DNA from: Staphylococcus saccharolyticus
GTDB lineage: Bacteria; Bacillota; Bacilli; Staphylococcales; Staphylococcaceae
Reading direction: 5' to 3'
NCBI RefSeq assembly: GCF_900458815.1
Contig: NZ_UHDZ01000001.1
Coordinates: 2,108,001 to 2,172,000 of the forward strand
DNA length: 64,000 nucleotides
The notes under the pieces were generated by a model. That model did not search any database. It had not been told where the DNA came from and saw only the letters and a list, made by a program, of their open reading frames with translations. The position numbers and the translations under genes are program-made. Shown here in pieces: positions 10,146 to 20,008 of this stretch. Position 1 is the first letter of the stretch. Each line of letters begins with the position of its first letter.

Positions 10146-11106
10146 TTACTTTGTGACATGCTCATTATTTTCGATAGCTTTTAACATTGTCTCATTCATA
10201 GTAGCTAAATCATACTTAAGATTAAATCCCCATTCTCCGCGAGAGCAACTTATATCAATATTATCAGGCCAAGTAGATGCGATATCTTGACGTACTGGAT
10301 CCACTGCATAATCTAAAGTGAAATTGGGATAAAATTTTTGAATGACTTTTTTAATCATTTCTGGTTCAACACTCATTGCACTTAAGTTATAACCATTGCG
10401 CGTTTCTAATTTAGCACCGTCCGCTTCCATTAGTTTAATAATCGCAATTATTGCATCTTCCATATACATCATATCTATATATGTATTTCGAGCGATATAA
10501 CTAGTGTATTGCCCTTCTTTTACTACTTTGAAATATATTTCGACAGCATAATCAGTTGTTCCACCACCCGGTTCTTTAACATGTGATATTAAGCCAGGAA
10601 ACCTAACACTACGAGTGTCTACACCAAATTTAACAAAATAATATTGACATAGTAATTCACCTGCTACTTTGTTCACACCATACATTGTAGTGGGTTGCTG
10701 AATAGTCACTTGAGGTGTGTTCACCTTAGGAGTTGAAGCACCAAATGCCCCAATTGAACTTGGTGTGAAAAACTGTAAATGATATGTTCTAGCTGTTTCT
10801 AACGCATTCATGAGACCGCCCATATTTAAATCCCAAGCAAACAATGGTTTTTTTCTCAGCTGTAGCAGAAAGTAATGCAGCCATATGCATTAAAGTATCA
10901 TCTTTAAAGTATCTAGCAACTTCAAACATACGATCTTTATCTGTAACATCTAATAATTCAAAAGGACCACATTGAACTGGAGAATCCATATCTGGTTCCC
11001 TTATATCAGTAGCTAATACATTATTTGTACCATATATTTCTCGACATTTTACTACCAACTCGGTTTCGATTTGGCCAAGAGCACCTGTAATCATTATTCT
11101 TTTCAT
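10146..11106 (-). pseudogene. tdh: L-threonine 3-dehydrogenase (SDR/epimerase type), frameshifted
   Basis: The two frames together match the staphylococcal NAD-dependent threonine dehydrogenase end to end: [30 protein letters not shown], then [13 protein letters not shown], catalytic YGVNK and a C-terminus [11 protein letters not shown] one-base gain in an A-run near 10850 shifts the frame after codon 88. Independently, the dinucleotide motif is GALGQIE where relatives have GALGQIG, replacing a required Gly by Glu. The enzyme oxidises threonine to 2-amino-3-oxobutyrate, the substrate of the ligase at 15.8-17.0 kb, which is also broken. A run-on product from the internal ATG near 10844 would lack the NAD fold. 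Confidence 0.88.
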
Positions 11107-11340
11107 ACCTTAATTTCCCCTTGTTTAAATATAAAAAATACGTCTTTCTAATATGAACAAACTTTCATTTTGCATGCTTATTATATTATAAAAGCGTTTT
11201 CATATATATAGTAAGCACACAACCGTACTTAGTTTATTTTTTAACTTTCTGTTTTTTATTAATTAATTTGTTTGATTTTGTAATCACTCTTTTTTCTTTA
11301 TCGTCTTGTTAATCACATTTAAATTTGAAGTAAATACTTT

Positions 11341-11366
11341 AAAAAGAATAATTAACTATTCTTTTT
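11341..11366. repeat. Inverted repeat upstream of the nucleotidase remnant
   Basis: AAAAAGAATA and TATTCTTTTT form a perfect 10-bp inverted repeat around a 6-nt centre, 47 nt before the nucleotidase start. The position suits an operator, but it could also be a terminator for either strand. The rest of the 306-nt spacer 11107-11412 holds no gene. Confidence 0.4.
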
Positions 11367-11412
11367 ATATGCTAATATGACATTATAAAATCATTTTTTA
11401 AAGGAGAATCAT

Positions 11413-12931
11413 ACGCAAAGAATCTTTATCAGATTTATCATTGTTCTACTCATTAGTGTCGGTATCATCTCATATTTCAACAACGTTACCGCTACAGAAC
11501 TTCATAACAAATCAAGTGATAATCAATATAAATACAATCATAAGATTTTACATACAAACGATATTCACGGCAGATTTGTTGAAGAAAAAGGTCGTGTTAT
11601 TGGAATGCCCAAATTAAAAGGACTTAAGAATGTAGAGAAGCCTGACTTAGTCTTAGATTCGGGTGATGCTTTTCAAGGATTGCCAGTATCTAATCATTCT
11701 AAAGGTGAAGAAATGGCGAAAGCCATGAACAAAGTAGGTTATGATGCGATGACAATTGGCAACCACGAATTCGACTTTGGTTATAAGCAATTATTAAAGT
11801 TGCAAAAACAGCTTCATTTCCAAATGATTTCATCAAATATTTATAAGAATGGAAAACGGGCTTTTAAACCGTCTACTATTATTAAACATAATGGCGTACG
11901 CTATGGTATCGTTGGTATTACTACTCCTGAAACAAAAACCAAAACATCACCTGATGCTGTTAAGAATGTGGAATTCAAAGATCCATTAAAAAGTGTTGAA
12001 AAAGCGATAAAACAATTGAATGGTAAAGCGGATGTGTATATTGTTTTATCACATCTAGGCATAGAAAAAAGTACTAAACAACAATGGCGCGGTGACTATT
12101 TAACCTCAAAATTATCCAATGATAAATCAATCCAAAAACCGATTATTGTATTAGATGGTCATTCACATACAGTTATTAAACAGATGAATTTAAAAAGGAA
12201 ACATCTAAAGTGATTATTCCTAATAATAAAGTTGAATTTAAGGGTGACAACAATATAGCTCGTACTCAAGAAACTAATTTAGGAAACTTAATTACAGATG
12301 CAATAGAAGATTACGCAGCGAAAAACTTTAAGCATAAGCCAGATTTTGCTATTACAAATGGTGGAGGTATTCGCTCCTCAATTGCTAAAGGTAAAATCAC
12401 TCAAAATGATATTATCACTGTATTACCTTTTGGCAATTTAATTTCTCAAATTAAAGTTAAGGGAACAGACGTAAAAAAAGCATTTGAACATAGTTTAAAC
12501 GCCCCTATTGAAATAAAAAATAATAAGAAACAATTAACACCAAACGGTGGATTCTTGCAAATATCTAAATCAATACATGTTTTCTATGATATCAATCAAA
12601 AACCCAATTCAAGAGTTCGAGACATACAAGTTCGCAATCATAAAACTGGAAAATTTGAAAAATTAAACCCTAATAAGACATATTACATAGCTACAAATGA
12701 TTTTACTGCTATAAAGGTGATGGCTATGATATGTTTGGAGGACAACGCGAAGAAGGCATTTCGCTTGATGAAGTTGTTGGTAATTATATTCAAACACATA
12801 ATCTAAATAAATATAATACGACTAATCCTGAAAGAATCGTTAATGAAAAATCAAATTCAATGGAGCAATCAATAGATAAATTCAACAATAATAACATCTC
12901 AAGATATAAACCACATAAAAAATCAGCATAG
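11413..12931 (+). pseudogene. Secreted 5'-nucleotidase (AdsA-like), start lost and internally deleted
   Basis: The reading frame begins with ACG at 11413 directly after a perfect AAGGAG site, so the original ATG seems to have mutated. A signal peptide follows (QRIFIRFIIVLLISVGIIS then TATEL). The metallophosphatase part is typical: HTNDIHGRF, DSGDAF, IGNHEFDFG, LDGHSHT. Near 12182 the frame breaks, and about 65-75 codons expected between the two domains are missing. The C-terminal nucleotidase domain (ITNGGGIRSSIAKG) is open to 12806, where a further one-base shift near 12712 separates DGYDMFGGQREEG. No LPxTG wall anchor is present, unlike S. aureus AdsA. Working relatives release adenosine from AMP outside the cell. 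Confidence 0.87.
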
Positions 12932-12940
12932 ATATAGGAT

Positions 12941-12977
12941 GACTCTGAGATAAAACATTTCATCTCAGAGTCTTTTT
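12941..12977 (+). terminator. Terminator of the nucleotidase gene
   Basis: GACTCTGAGAT and ATCTCAGAGTC form a perfect 11-bp stem with a 10-nt loop and a TTTTT tail, 10 nt after the stop codon. Confidence 0.92.
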
Positions 12978-13367
12978 AAAAATTTTAAACTAGACTTTAA
13001 AAAAGTCTCCTAACGCTTCTCGTCATTTTTTACTTTTTATTTTTGATTATTATGTAATTCCTTAAAAGCATTAAGTTAGGCAAAGTTGCTTTCTATCAAA
13101 TTAGTCCATTTGAAAAGATATAATCACTCAATCACAATTTTGTGTGGATGAAAAAGCGTTTACTAAGATTATAGTTAATATTCCTAAAGATTAGTTATAG
13201 TCATTATATCAACTTAATAAAACATATTTCCTGAGAAATAATCTTGTTACATCATCTTAAGTTAGACTGAAGTTTGAGTGAGGATACAATGCCCTCCTAC
13301 TTATCGAACGATTATTTGTAATGTACAAAAAACAAAGTTACCATTAAATTAATAATAGAGTTGGTGA
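12978..13367. other. Intergenic, no gene seen
   Basis: 390 AT-rich bases without a supported open frame on either strand. It may contain the promoter of the small membrane protein gene; no clear -35/-10 pair stood out. Confidence 0.4.
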
Positions 13368-13589
13368 ATGGTAATGAAGGAAAATCTAAAAACATACAAA
13401 CAAAGACAAGCAACCTTAATGCATTCTATTGTTATATCGCTAATGTTTACATATTTAAATATCCATATTCTTATAACTAAACATGAGCTAATACCAACGA
13501 TTCTTTGTACATTTAGTTTAATTGCCTTTCTATTATTATTAACATTTTGCATTAAAAATTTTATTCACAATTATCGACGTCGACCATGA
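13368..13589 (+). CDS. Small two-helix membrane protein of unknown function
   Basis: I do not recognise the family. The 73-residue product has a basic, polar N-terminus (KENLKTYKQRQ), two hydrophobic segments at about residues 19-37 and 43-63, and a strongly basic C-terminal tail (HNYRRRP), so it is probably an inner-membrane hairpin with both ends inside. Two starts are possible, ATG at 13368 or at 13374; a GTTGGTGA stretch precedes both, and neither has a strong ribosome site. A short hairpin with T-run (CTCTG/CAGAG, about 13640-13665) could end the transcript. It is one of few open genes in the pseudogene belt. Confidence 0.55.
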   Translation: MVMKENLKTYKQRQATLMHSIVISLMFTYLNIHILITKHELIPTILCTFSLIAFLLLLTFCIKNFIHNYRRRP

Positions 13590-13823
13590 ATATTGTGAGT
13601 AGAAAAAATTTCATTTGTCTGTAGATTCTTTGTGAAAGTCTCTGTGTCAGAGTCTCAATTTTTAGTTCCCATTCCTTGAAAAAGTTCTAGGTGAAATTCT
13701 CAGTGTGATATAACCCCTACAGACTAGTGTTGAAAAAGCTTAATATAAGCGCATGTATAATTCAGTCAGATATTAAGAAATTTTGATGTACCCGTAAATG
13801 ATATTTATATCTCAGATGTATTG

Positions 13824-14779
13824 TTATTTATTTTCGTTTTCAAGTGCCTTCTTATAGAAATACTGAGCCACAACAATATCAACAATGGCTAGACCTACTG
13901 ATTTAAATAGCGTTACTTCTTTATCATCTTCTCGACCAGATTTATTTCCTGCTACGATATCTCCTAACTCACCATATAGCATGCTTTCCGTTAATATTCC
14001 CTCTTCTTGAGGCACCTTCAAATCACCTATCTCCTCGCTGCTTCTACGGATTCAATGACTATTTTATTGGCAATCATCATAGACTCTGAAGGTATCTCTT
14101 GCATATCCGGTTTAAATGAACCTACTGCGTTAAGGTGAACACCTAGATGTAATGTATGTGAATAAACTGGTTGTGAGGCATTGGTAGCAGTAACAATGAT
14201 ATCTGATTCTTTCATTGCTTCGTCTGCTTGATCATGAACATATACTTCTACTCCAAATTTTGTTTGCGTATCCTTAGCAAGTTGATCTGCTTTTTCCTTA
14301 GTTCTACTTTAAAAATGTACGACCTCAATATCTCTAACAGCCATCATAGCTTCAATTAAACCTTCAGCTTGTATACCTGCGCCAATGACACATAGCACTT
14401 TAGCATCTTTTCTAGATAAATACTTTGTTGCTACCCCAGAAATTGCACCTGTTCTTATTTTTGTTAAATACCCACCATCTAATACTGCTAAGGTTTCCCC
14501 TGTTTCATAATCACTTAATATGACTGAACCTGAGATTATTGCCTTACCATTTTTAGGATTATCAGGTGCAAATGAGACCGTTTTTAATCCGACAATTTTT
14601 AATTCATCTGATAATGCTGGCATCACTAAGTAACGATTATGTTTATTAAACGGCAAAACATGTCTAAGTGGCGTTTTCGTTTTACCTTCTGAAAATGCTT
14701 TGAGTGCTTGACCTACTCTATCAATGACTTCTTCCATATTTAATAATTCGGCTTGTGTTTCTTCATTCAAATATCTCAT
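13824..14779 (-). pseudogene. Ornithine cyclodeaminase / mu-crystallin family, nonsense and frameshift
   Basis: Joined, the pieces give a protein of about 318 residues: MRYLNEETQAELLNMEEVID, the substrate-site KTVSFAPDNPK, GGYLTKIRTGA, the Rossmann motif CVIGAGIQAEG, and NAVGSFKPDMQE. The frame has TAA at 14309-14311 where the family has Tyr or similar (VHFYSR in my reading), and a frameshift near 14030 inside REIGDLKVPQEEG. Members of this family are NAD(P)-dependent and include ornithine cyclodeaminase, alanine dehydrogenase and ketimine or pyrroline-2-carboxylate reductases; the motif set does not decide between them. It is monocistronic. Confidence 0.85.
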
Positions 14780-15052
14780 CTAAATTCTCCTTTATTTCAA
14801 GAGTAACTTTTTAATAACATTCCCTTGGAAATAACTTTGTAACATGAGTAAAAATTTAAAATAGTAGCGTCAAAAAATGAAATACTAACTTCTCAAATTT
14901 TAGTAATGTAATTTATAGATTTGCAATTCGTATTAATTATGACATTATAACTGGATTGAAACAGATTTACTTCACTGTTGATAAGTATATATAAATAACT
15001 AAAGTATCAGATTTATTATGTTTCTGTTGTGGTCATATAAATTCCATGCTAT
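14780..15052. other. Intergenic upstream of a perfect palindrome
   Basis: Non-coding. A weak promoter-like pair, TTGTGG (15027-15032) and TATCCT (15050-15055) at 17 nt, points rightward into the palindrome at 15053 and a possible 21-codon frame (15077-15142), and a plus-strand terminator follows at 15150-15180. Confidence 0.35.
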
Positions 15053-15074
15053 CCTTTTATTTATAAATAAAAGG
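15053..15074. repeat. Perfect 22-bp palindrome
   Basis: CCTTTTATTTA at 15053-15063 is followed directly by its exact reverse complement TAAATAAAAGG. It is not followed by T, so it is not a terminator. Perfect loop-free dyads of this length more often mark protein-binding sites. Confidence 0.6.
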
Positions 15075-15149
15075 TGATGTATTTGAACACATTACCTTGC
15101 GATTTGTCTTGTCTCAAGCAAAACGATTTAATTAACTTTTGACACATTT

Positions 15150-15180
15150 CATTCTTCTTTTTGAAGGATGATTTTTGTTT
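15150..15180 (+). terminator. Plus-strand terminator facing the GNAT gene
   Basis: CATTCTTC pairs with GAAGGATG (one mismatch) around a TTTTT loop and is followed by ATTTTTGTTT. Its orientation fits a rightward transcript, although no annotated plus-strand gene lies upstream for over 1 kb. Confidence 0.5.
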
Positions 15181-15181
15181 A

Positions 15182-15688
15182 TCATTCACTCAGTATCTCA
15201 TATCGGTTGACTTTTCTGCCGTTCTTTTTAATGTATGGTTCAATTTCATATCCTTCATAATCTTTTATTACTTTTTGTGAAGCAAAATTAAAAGGATTTG
15301 TAGTTAATCGAACTTTTTTAACATTCAATTTTTTTAAATAAACAAGTGCCTCACCTAAAAGAATATGAGCATATCCTTTACCCCTATATGATTGGGCAAC
15401 TCCATATCCTACATGACCACCTATATTACTTAACCGTCTATTAAGTTCATGTCTAATCTCCAAAGCTCCAACAATATTTTCATCAATCATATAAAATAAT
15501 GTTGTTGTGGGTACCCAATCTTTGTCAGGCTTTTCTTTATTAATATAATCGACCATATCTTTAAATGAATGATATTCTTTTAAATTAGTCGTCGTTGGGA
15601 TAACTTTCTCATCGTTGTCATACCATTCTTGAATATACTGAATATATGCTTTTTCATCTTTATATGTAAGTTGTCTTAATTCTTCCAC
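15182..15688 (-). CDS. GNAT-family N-acetyltransferase
   Basis: A 168-residue acetyltransferase with the acetyl-CoA pyrophosphate loop near residues 100-110 (GVAQSYRGKGYAHILL, the Q/RxxGxG/A signature) and a C-terminal beta-alpha unit (VRLTTNPFNFASQKVI). The open frame extends 22 codons further up, but GTG at 15686-15688 is chosen because a TAAGGAG site sits 9 nt before it and the upstream part has no ribosome site. Its acceptor cannot be told from sequence; relatives acetylate small amines, antibiotics or proteins. It is intact in the middle of the pseudogene belt and has its own neighbourhood signals. Confidence 0.8.
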   Translation of the reverse strand: MEELRQLTYKDEKAYIQYIQEWYDNDEKVIPTTTNLKEYHSFKDMVDYINKEKPDKDWVPTTTLFYMIDENIVGALEIRHELNRRLSNIGGHVGYGVAQSYRGKGYAHILLGEALVYLKKLNVKKVRLTTNPFNFASQKVIKDYEGYEIEPYIKKNGRKVNRYEILSE

Positions 15689-15771
15689 TTTGTATAACTC
15701 CTTATCAGACTTACTTTTCATATTATATTTTAAAGTGAAATTGACAATTATCAAAATGATTAATTGGCATC

Positions 15772-15801
15772 AAAAAACACTCACCTCATCTGAGACAAGT
15801 G
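15772..15801 (-). terminator. Terminator of the ketobutyrate ligase gene
   Basis: On the minus strand CACTTGTCTCA can pair with TGAGGTGAGTG over 11 positions (three G-U pairs) with a 2-nt loop, followed by TTTTTT. It lies 17 nt after the pseudogene stop. Confidence 0.75.
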
Positions 15802-15817
15802 CTGACTTATCAGTAAT

Positions 15818-17007
15818 TTATATAATATTTAACCCTTTACCAACTTTTTCATAAGCCTTAATAGCTTTATCTAACATTTCTTTTGTATGTGTAGCTATAG
15901 GCATATTTCTTACACGCCCGGTACCTCTAGGAACTGTTGGGAAGACAATAGATTTAACATAAATACCTTCTTCTTTAAGTCGGTTACTAAATTTTTGTGT
16001 ATTCTTTTCATCTCCAATAATTACCGGAGTAATCGGCGTTTCTGATACACCTATATTAAAACCTAATTGAGATAAACCATCTTTTAAGTATCGTGCATTT
16101 TCCCATAATTGGTCATGTAATTCTGTGGATGTCATTAACTTTTTAACAGCTTCAGTAATTGCTTTAGTATCTCCAGGAGCTAGTGAAATTGAAAATAGAA
16201 ACGGTCTAGATTGTGCTTTTAACCAATCAATTAATTGTTTAGAGCCTGCTACATAACCTCCTACGACACCTATAGCTTTTGATAATGTACCAATTTGAAA
16301 ATCAATTTTGTCTTGTAAACCAAAATGTTTTACTGTCCCTGCCATTACCCATCACACCTGAACCATGAGCATCATCTACATAAGTGAGGTGAGTAAGCCA
16401 AATTCTTCAGCAATCTTAACGATTTCAGGTAATTTAGCAACATCACCATCCATACTGAATACTCCATCTGTAATGTACATCACTTTATTATATTGATCTG
16501 ATTCAACAGCCTCTTTTGCTTTTCGACGTAAATCATCCATGTCAGAATGATTAACACAAATAATTTTAGCTTTTGATAAACGACAGCCATCAATAATAGA
16601 GGTATGATTCAATTCATCAGATAATATCGCATCATTTTTATTCATTACAGCTGAAATCGCAGCCATATTACAATTGAATCCTGATTGGTAGGCTATTAGC
16701 TGCTTCAGTTCCCTTAAATTGAGCAAGAGTTTCTTCTAATTCATCGTGTAAATCTAATGTACCATTAATAGATCGTACTGCTCCTGCACCAACACCATGA
16801 GTATCAATTGCTTGCTTAGCTGCGCTTTTTAAGTCTTCATTCGTAGCTAAACCTAGATAATTATTAGATGATAAATTGATATAACTCTTATCATTAATTT
16901 GAATTCCAGGACCATTGGCACCTTGAATTATCAATATCGTTATACAAACCGTTATCCTTTAGATACTGAATACTCTCAGTTAAAAACTCATTTAATGATT
17001 GCACCAC
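15818..17007 (-). pseudogene. kbl: 2-amino-3-ketobutyrate CoA ligase (glycine C-acetyltransferase), multiple frameshifts
   Basis: The parts align along the whole of the staphylococcal AONS/Kbl-family enzyme (about 395 residues): N-terminus [60 protein letters not shown] and, with the PLP lysine, GTLSKAIG. Four frameshifts are visible, near 16928, 16700, 16392 and 16346; the third is a 5-bp tandem duplication (CTCAC twice on the minus strand). The start is GTG at 17005-17007 with AAGGGGGA upstream. The enzyme would split 2-amino-3-oxobutyrate with CoA into glycine and acetyl-CoA; its partner dehydrogenase at 10.1 kb is dead too. Confidence 0.88.
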
Positions 17008-17189
17008 AAATAAATCCCCCTTGTGCTCTATATTTTCTTTAATCTCACCTTAATTTTAAGAATCATGAAAGCCTTATCATTTTTAGGTGAAAAGCTTTTT
17101 GATCGAGTTCAAAACATAAATTAAGCCTACTTTGACTTAAATAATAATGATATACTAATAAAGAAAATATGAAGGAAGAAGTGATAAAT

Positions 17190-18329
17190 GTGTTTGATTG
17201 GTTCCAATTAGCTAGTAAAAAAGAGAAAAGAATGATACAGTTACGTAGATATTTACATCAATATCCTGAACTCTCTTTCGAAAAAAACACACTCATGACT
17301 TTATTGTGAATCAATTATCGTGTGAAATTGATACGCCTGTAGGACGAAATGGTATTAAAGCAATATTTAAAGGCAATGAAGATGGTCCTACTATCGCGTT
17401 TCGGGCTGATTTCGATGCTTTACCTGTTCATGAACAAAATGATGTGCCCTATCGTTCAAAAAATGATGGTTGTATGCATGCTTGTGGTCATGATGGACAT
17501 ACCCTTGGTGTTGCAGAAATAGTGAATGAACATCGCCACTTGCTTAAAGGTAATGTGGTTTTTATTTTTCAATATGGTGAAGAAATTATACCTGGTGGTT
17601 CACAAGAAATGATTGATGACGGTTGTCTTAAAAATGTTGATAAAATTTATGGAACACATTTATGGAGTGGCTATCCTTCTGGAACAATATATTCTAGACC
17701 TGGTGCAATGATGGCATCACCAGACGAGGTTTAGCATTACGATACAAGGAAAAGGTGGACATGGCGCTAAACCACATGAAACAATTGATCCTATTGTTAT
17801 CACGGCTGAATTTATCTTAAGTGCACAAAAAATTGTCTCTCGTACAATAGATCCTGTAAAAGAAGCAGTGATTACATTTGGAATGATACAAGCTGGTTCT
17901 ACTGACAGTGTCATTTCAGATATAGCGTTTTGTAAGGGCACAGTACGTACATTTGATACAAAATTACAAAGCCATGTACAGCATAAAATGGATAAGTTAT
18001 TACAAGGTTTAGCCATTGCTAACGATATTACTTATGACATGGAATATATCAAAGGTTATTTGCCTGTCCATAATCATCCTCAATCATTTGATGTAGTTAA
18101 ACGAGCAGCTAATGAGTTACATTTAAGATTTAATGATTCTGAACTAATGATGATTGGAGAAGATTTCTCACATTATCTTAAAGGTGCATTTTTCATAATC
18201 GGCTGTGGTAATAAAGGTAAAGGTATTACTACGCCACATCATAATCCTAAATTTGATATAGATGAATCATCTTTTAAATATGCAGCAAGTGAATTCTTGA
18301 AAATTTTAGAAATTGAAAAAGTCTTTTAA
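17190..18329 (+). pseudogene. M20-family amidohydrolase/peptidase, two frameshifts
   Basis: The pieces rebuild an aminoacylase-like metallohydrolase of about 380 residues: FDWFQLASKKEKRMIQ, HQYPELSFE, RADFDALPV, the metal motif HACGHDGHT, FQYGEEIIPGGSQ, then KGGHGAKPHETIDP and a late MIGEDFSHYL. Frameshifts occur near 17292 (two extra bases, just after the start region) and near 17730 (one extra base at SPDEF). The start is GTG at 17190 with GGAAG upstream; an in-frame ATG lies at 17169. The family removes N-acyl groups from amino acids or related conjugates. It converges on tuf. Confidence 0.86.
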
Positions 18330-18518
18330 AACAATTGATGGCGTATGAGAATACTGCAGCAGTACTTATGCTTCGAACAAAACTAAATTACGCTTAAGAC
18401 TGTTTCTTAAATTTCGTCAAGTTGATTTTGTTCCAAATTATATTACTTATTTAATTCTCTTTAACACTACTACACTACGGTTTTATATTAAAAAGTTAAT
18501 ATGAATAATCAATAAAAT

Positions 18519-18555
18519 AACGACTAATGAGTTACTCACTAGCCGTTAAATATTT
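18519..18555 (+). terminator. Putative terminator of the amidohydrolase gene
   Basis: AACGACTAATGAGT pairs imperfectly with TACTCACTAGCCGTT, with an AAATATTTTC tail. It lies 190 nt after the stop of the pseudogene and just before the tuf terminator. Confidence 0.45.
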
Positions 18556-18560
18556 TCTTT

Positions 18561-18590
18561 AAAAAAAGACTCCCCTAGGAGAGTCTTTTT
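18561..18590 (-). terminator. Terminator of the str operon (after tuf)
   Basis: GACTC and GAGTC arms with inner CCTAGG form a compact hairpin flanked by A7 on the left and T5 on the right, so it can act in both directions. On the minus strand it lies 15 nt past the tuf stop. Confidence 0.9.
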
Positions 18591-18605
18591 ATGAATAATT
18601 ATTAA

Positions 18606-19790
18606 TTATTCAAAGATTTCAGTTACAACGCCTGATCCAACAGTACGTCCACCTTCACGAATTGAGAAACGAGTTCCGTCTTCGATAGCAATAGGAGCGA
18701 TTAATTCAACTGTCATTTCAACGTTGTCACCAGGCATAACCATTTCAGTGCCTTCTGGTAAGTTAACAACACCAGTTACGTCAGTAGTACGGAAATAGAA
18801 TTGTGGACGATAGTTACTGAAGAATGGAGTATGACGTCCACCTTCATCTTTAGATAAAACGTAAACTTCAGCTTTGAATTTAGTGTGTGGTGTGATTGAA
18901 CCAGGTGCAGCTAATACTTGCCCACGTTGAACGTCTTCACGTGCAATACCACGTAATAGAGCACCGATGTTATCACCAGCTTCAGCGTAATCTAATAATT
19001 TACGGAACATTTCTACACCAGTAACAGTTGTTTTAGTTGTATCATGCATACCGATGATTTCAACTTCTTCACCAACTTTGATTTGACCACGTTCAACACG
19101 GCCTGTAGCAACAGTACCACGACCAGTAATTGAGAATACGTCCTCTACTGGCATCATGAATGGTTTGTCAGAATCACGTTCTGGAGTTGGAATGTAATCA
19201 TCAACAGCTTGCATTAATTCTAAGATTTTTTCTTCGTATTCAGCGTCGCCTTCTAAAGCTTTTAACGCAGAACCAGCGATTACAGGTACATCATCACCTG
19301 GGAAGTCATATTCGCTTAATAAGTCACGAACTTCCATTTCAACTAATTCTAGTAATTCTTCGTCGTCTACCATGTCAACTTTGTTTAAGAATACAACTAA
19401 TGCTGGTACACCAACATTACGTGATAAAAGAATGTGTTCACGAGTTTGTGGCATTGGACCGTCAGCAGCAGATACTACTAAGATACCGCCGTCCATTTGA
19501 GCAGCACCAGTAATCATGTTTTTAACATAGTCAGCGTGTCCTGGGCAGTCAACGTGAGCATAGTGACGTTTGTCAGTTTGATATTCGATGTGTGCAGTAT
19601 TAATTGTGATACCACGTTCTTTTTCTTCTGGAGCATTGTCAATCATGTCATATGATTGTGCTACAGTGTCACCATTTTTAGCTAATACAGTTGCGATAGC
19701 AGCTGTTAAAGTTGTTTTACCATGGTCAACGTGACCGATAGTACCAATATTGGCATGTTCTTTTGAGCGATCAAATTTTTCTTTTGCCAT
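18606..19790 (-). CDS. tuf: Elongation factor Tu
   Basis: A 394-residue GTPase that brings aminoacyl-tRNA to the ribosome. The G motifs are intact: GHVDHGKTT (P-loop, residues 19-27), DCPGHADY (switch II), NKVDM and a later SALK. Domains II and III follow with the conserved end SGVVTEIFE. The open frame extends to 19841, but ATG at 19788-19790 gives the family start MAKEKF and has AGGAGAG 9 nt upstream. It is the last gene of the str operon (rpsL-rpsG-fusA-tuf); a 218-nt gap with a strong hairpin suggests it also has its own promoter. Confidence 0.99.
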   Translation of the reverse strand: MAKEKFDRSKEHANIGTIGHVDHGKTTLTAAIATVLAKNGDTVAQSYDMIDNAPEEKERGITINTAHIEYQTDKRHYAHVDCPGHADYVKNMITGAAQMDGGILVVSAADGPMPQTREHILLSRNVGVPALVVFLNKVDMVDDEELLELVEMEVRDLLSEYDFPGDDVPVIAGSALKALEGDAEYEEKILELMQAVDDYIPTPERDSDKPFMMPVEDVFSITGRGTVATGRVERGQIKVGEEVEIIGMHDTTKTTVTGVEMFRKLLDYAEAGDNIGALLRGIAREDVQRGQVLAAPGSITPHTKFKAEVYVLSKDEGGRHTPFFSNYRPQFYFRTTDVTGVVNLPEGTEMVMPGDNVEMTVELIAPIAIEDGTRFSIREGGRTVGSGVVTEIFE

Positions 19791-19830
19791 TATTAAATCT
19801 CTCCTATTCTTAGTAAAAGTTATTTCAAAT

Positions 19831-19870
19831 TTATCTCTCATGATAGTTTCTCACCATCATGAGAAGATAA
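19831..19870 (-). promoter_or_regulatory. Long hairpin in the tuf leader
   Basis: On the minus strand TTATCTTCTCATGAT and ATCATGAGAGATAA form a stem of about 14 pairs with a 10-nt loop. It has no T-run, so it is more likely an mRNA-stabilising or processing structure than a terminator. It begins 40 nt before the tuf start. Confidence 0.55.
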
Positions 19871-20008
19871 TTGATTGAGTTTAGCATAAAAGAATTTATA
19901 ATTCTTTTATAATGCATTTACCCCTAAAAATCAAATCATAAAAATGTCAGCTTAACAATAAGCTCAACCTGTATTTTAACCTAGCATAGCTAGTCTTAAC
20001 AAGTTAAA

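Noticed and set aside
13349..13552. 67-codon minus-strand frame opposite the small membrane protein
   Set aside because: No ribosome site and antisense to the better supported plus-strand frame.
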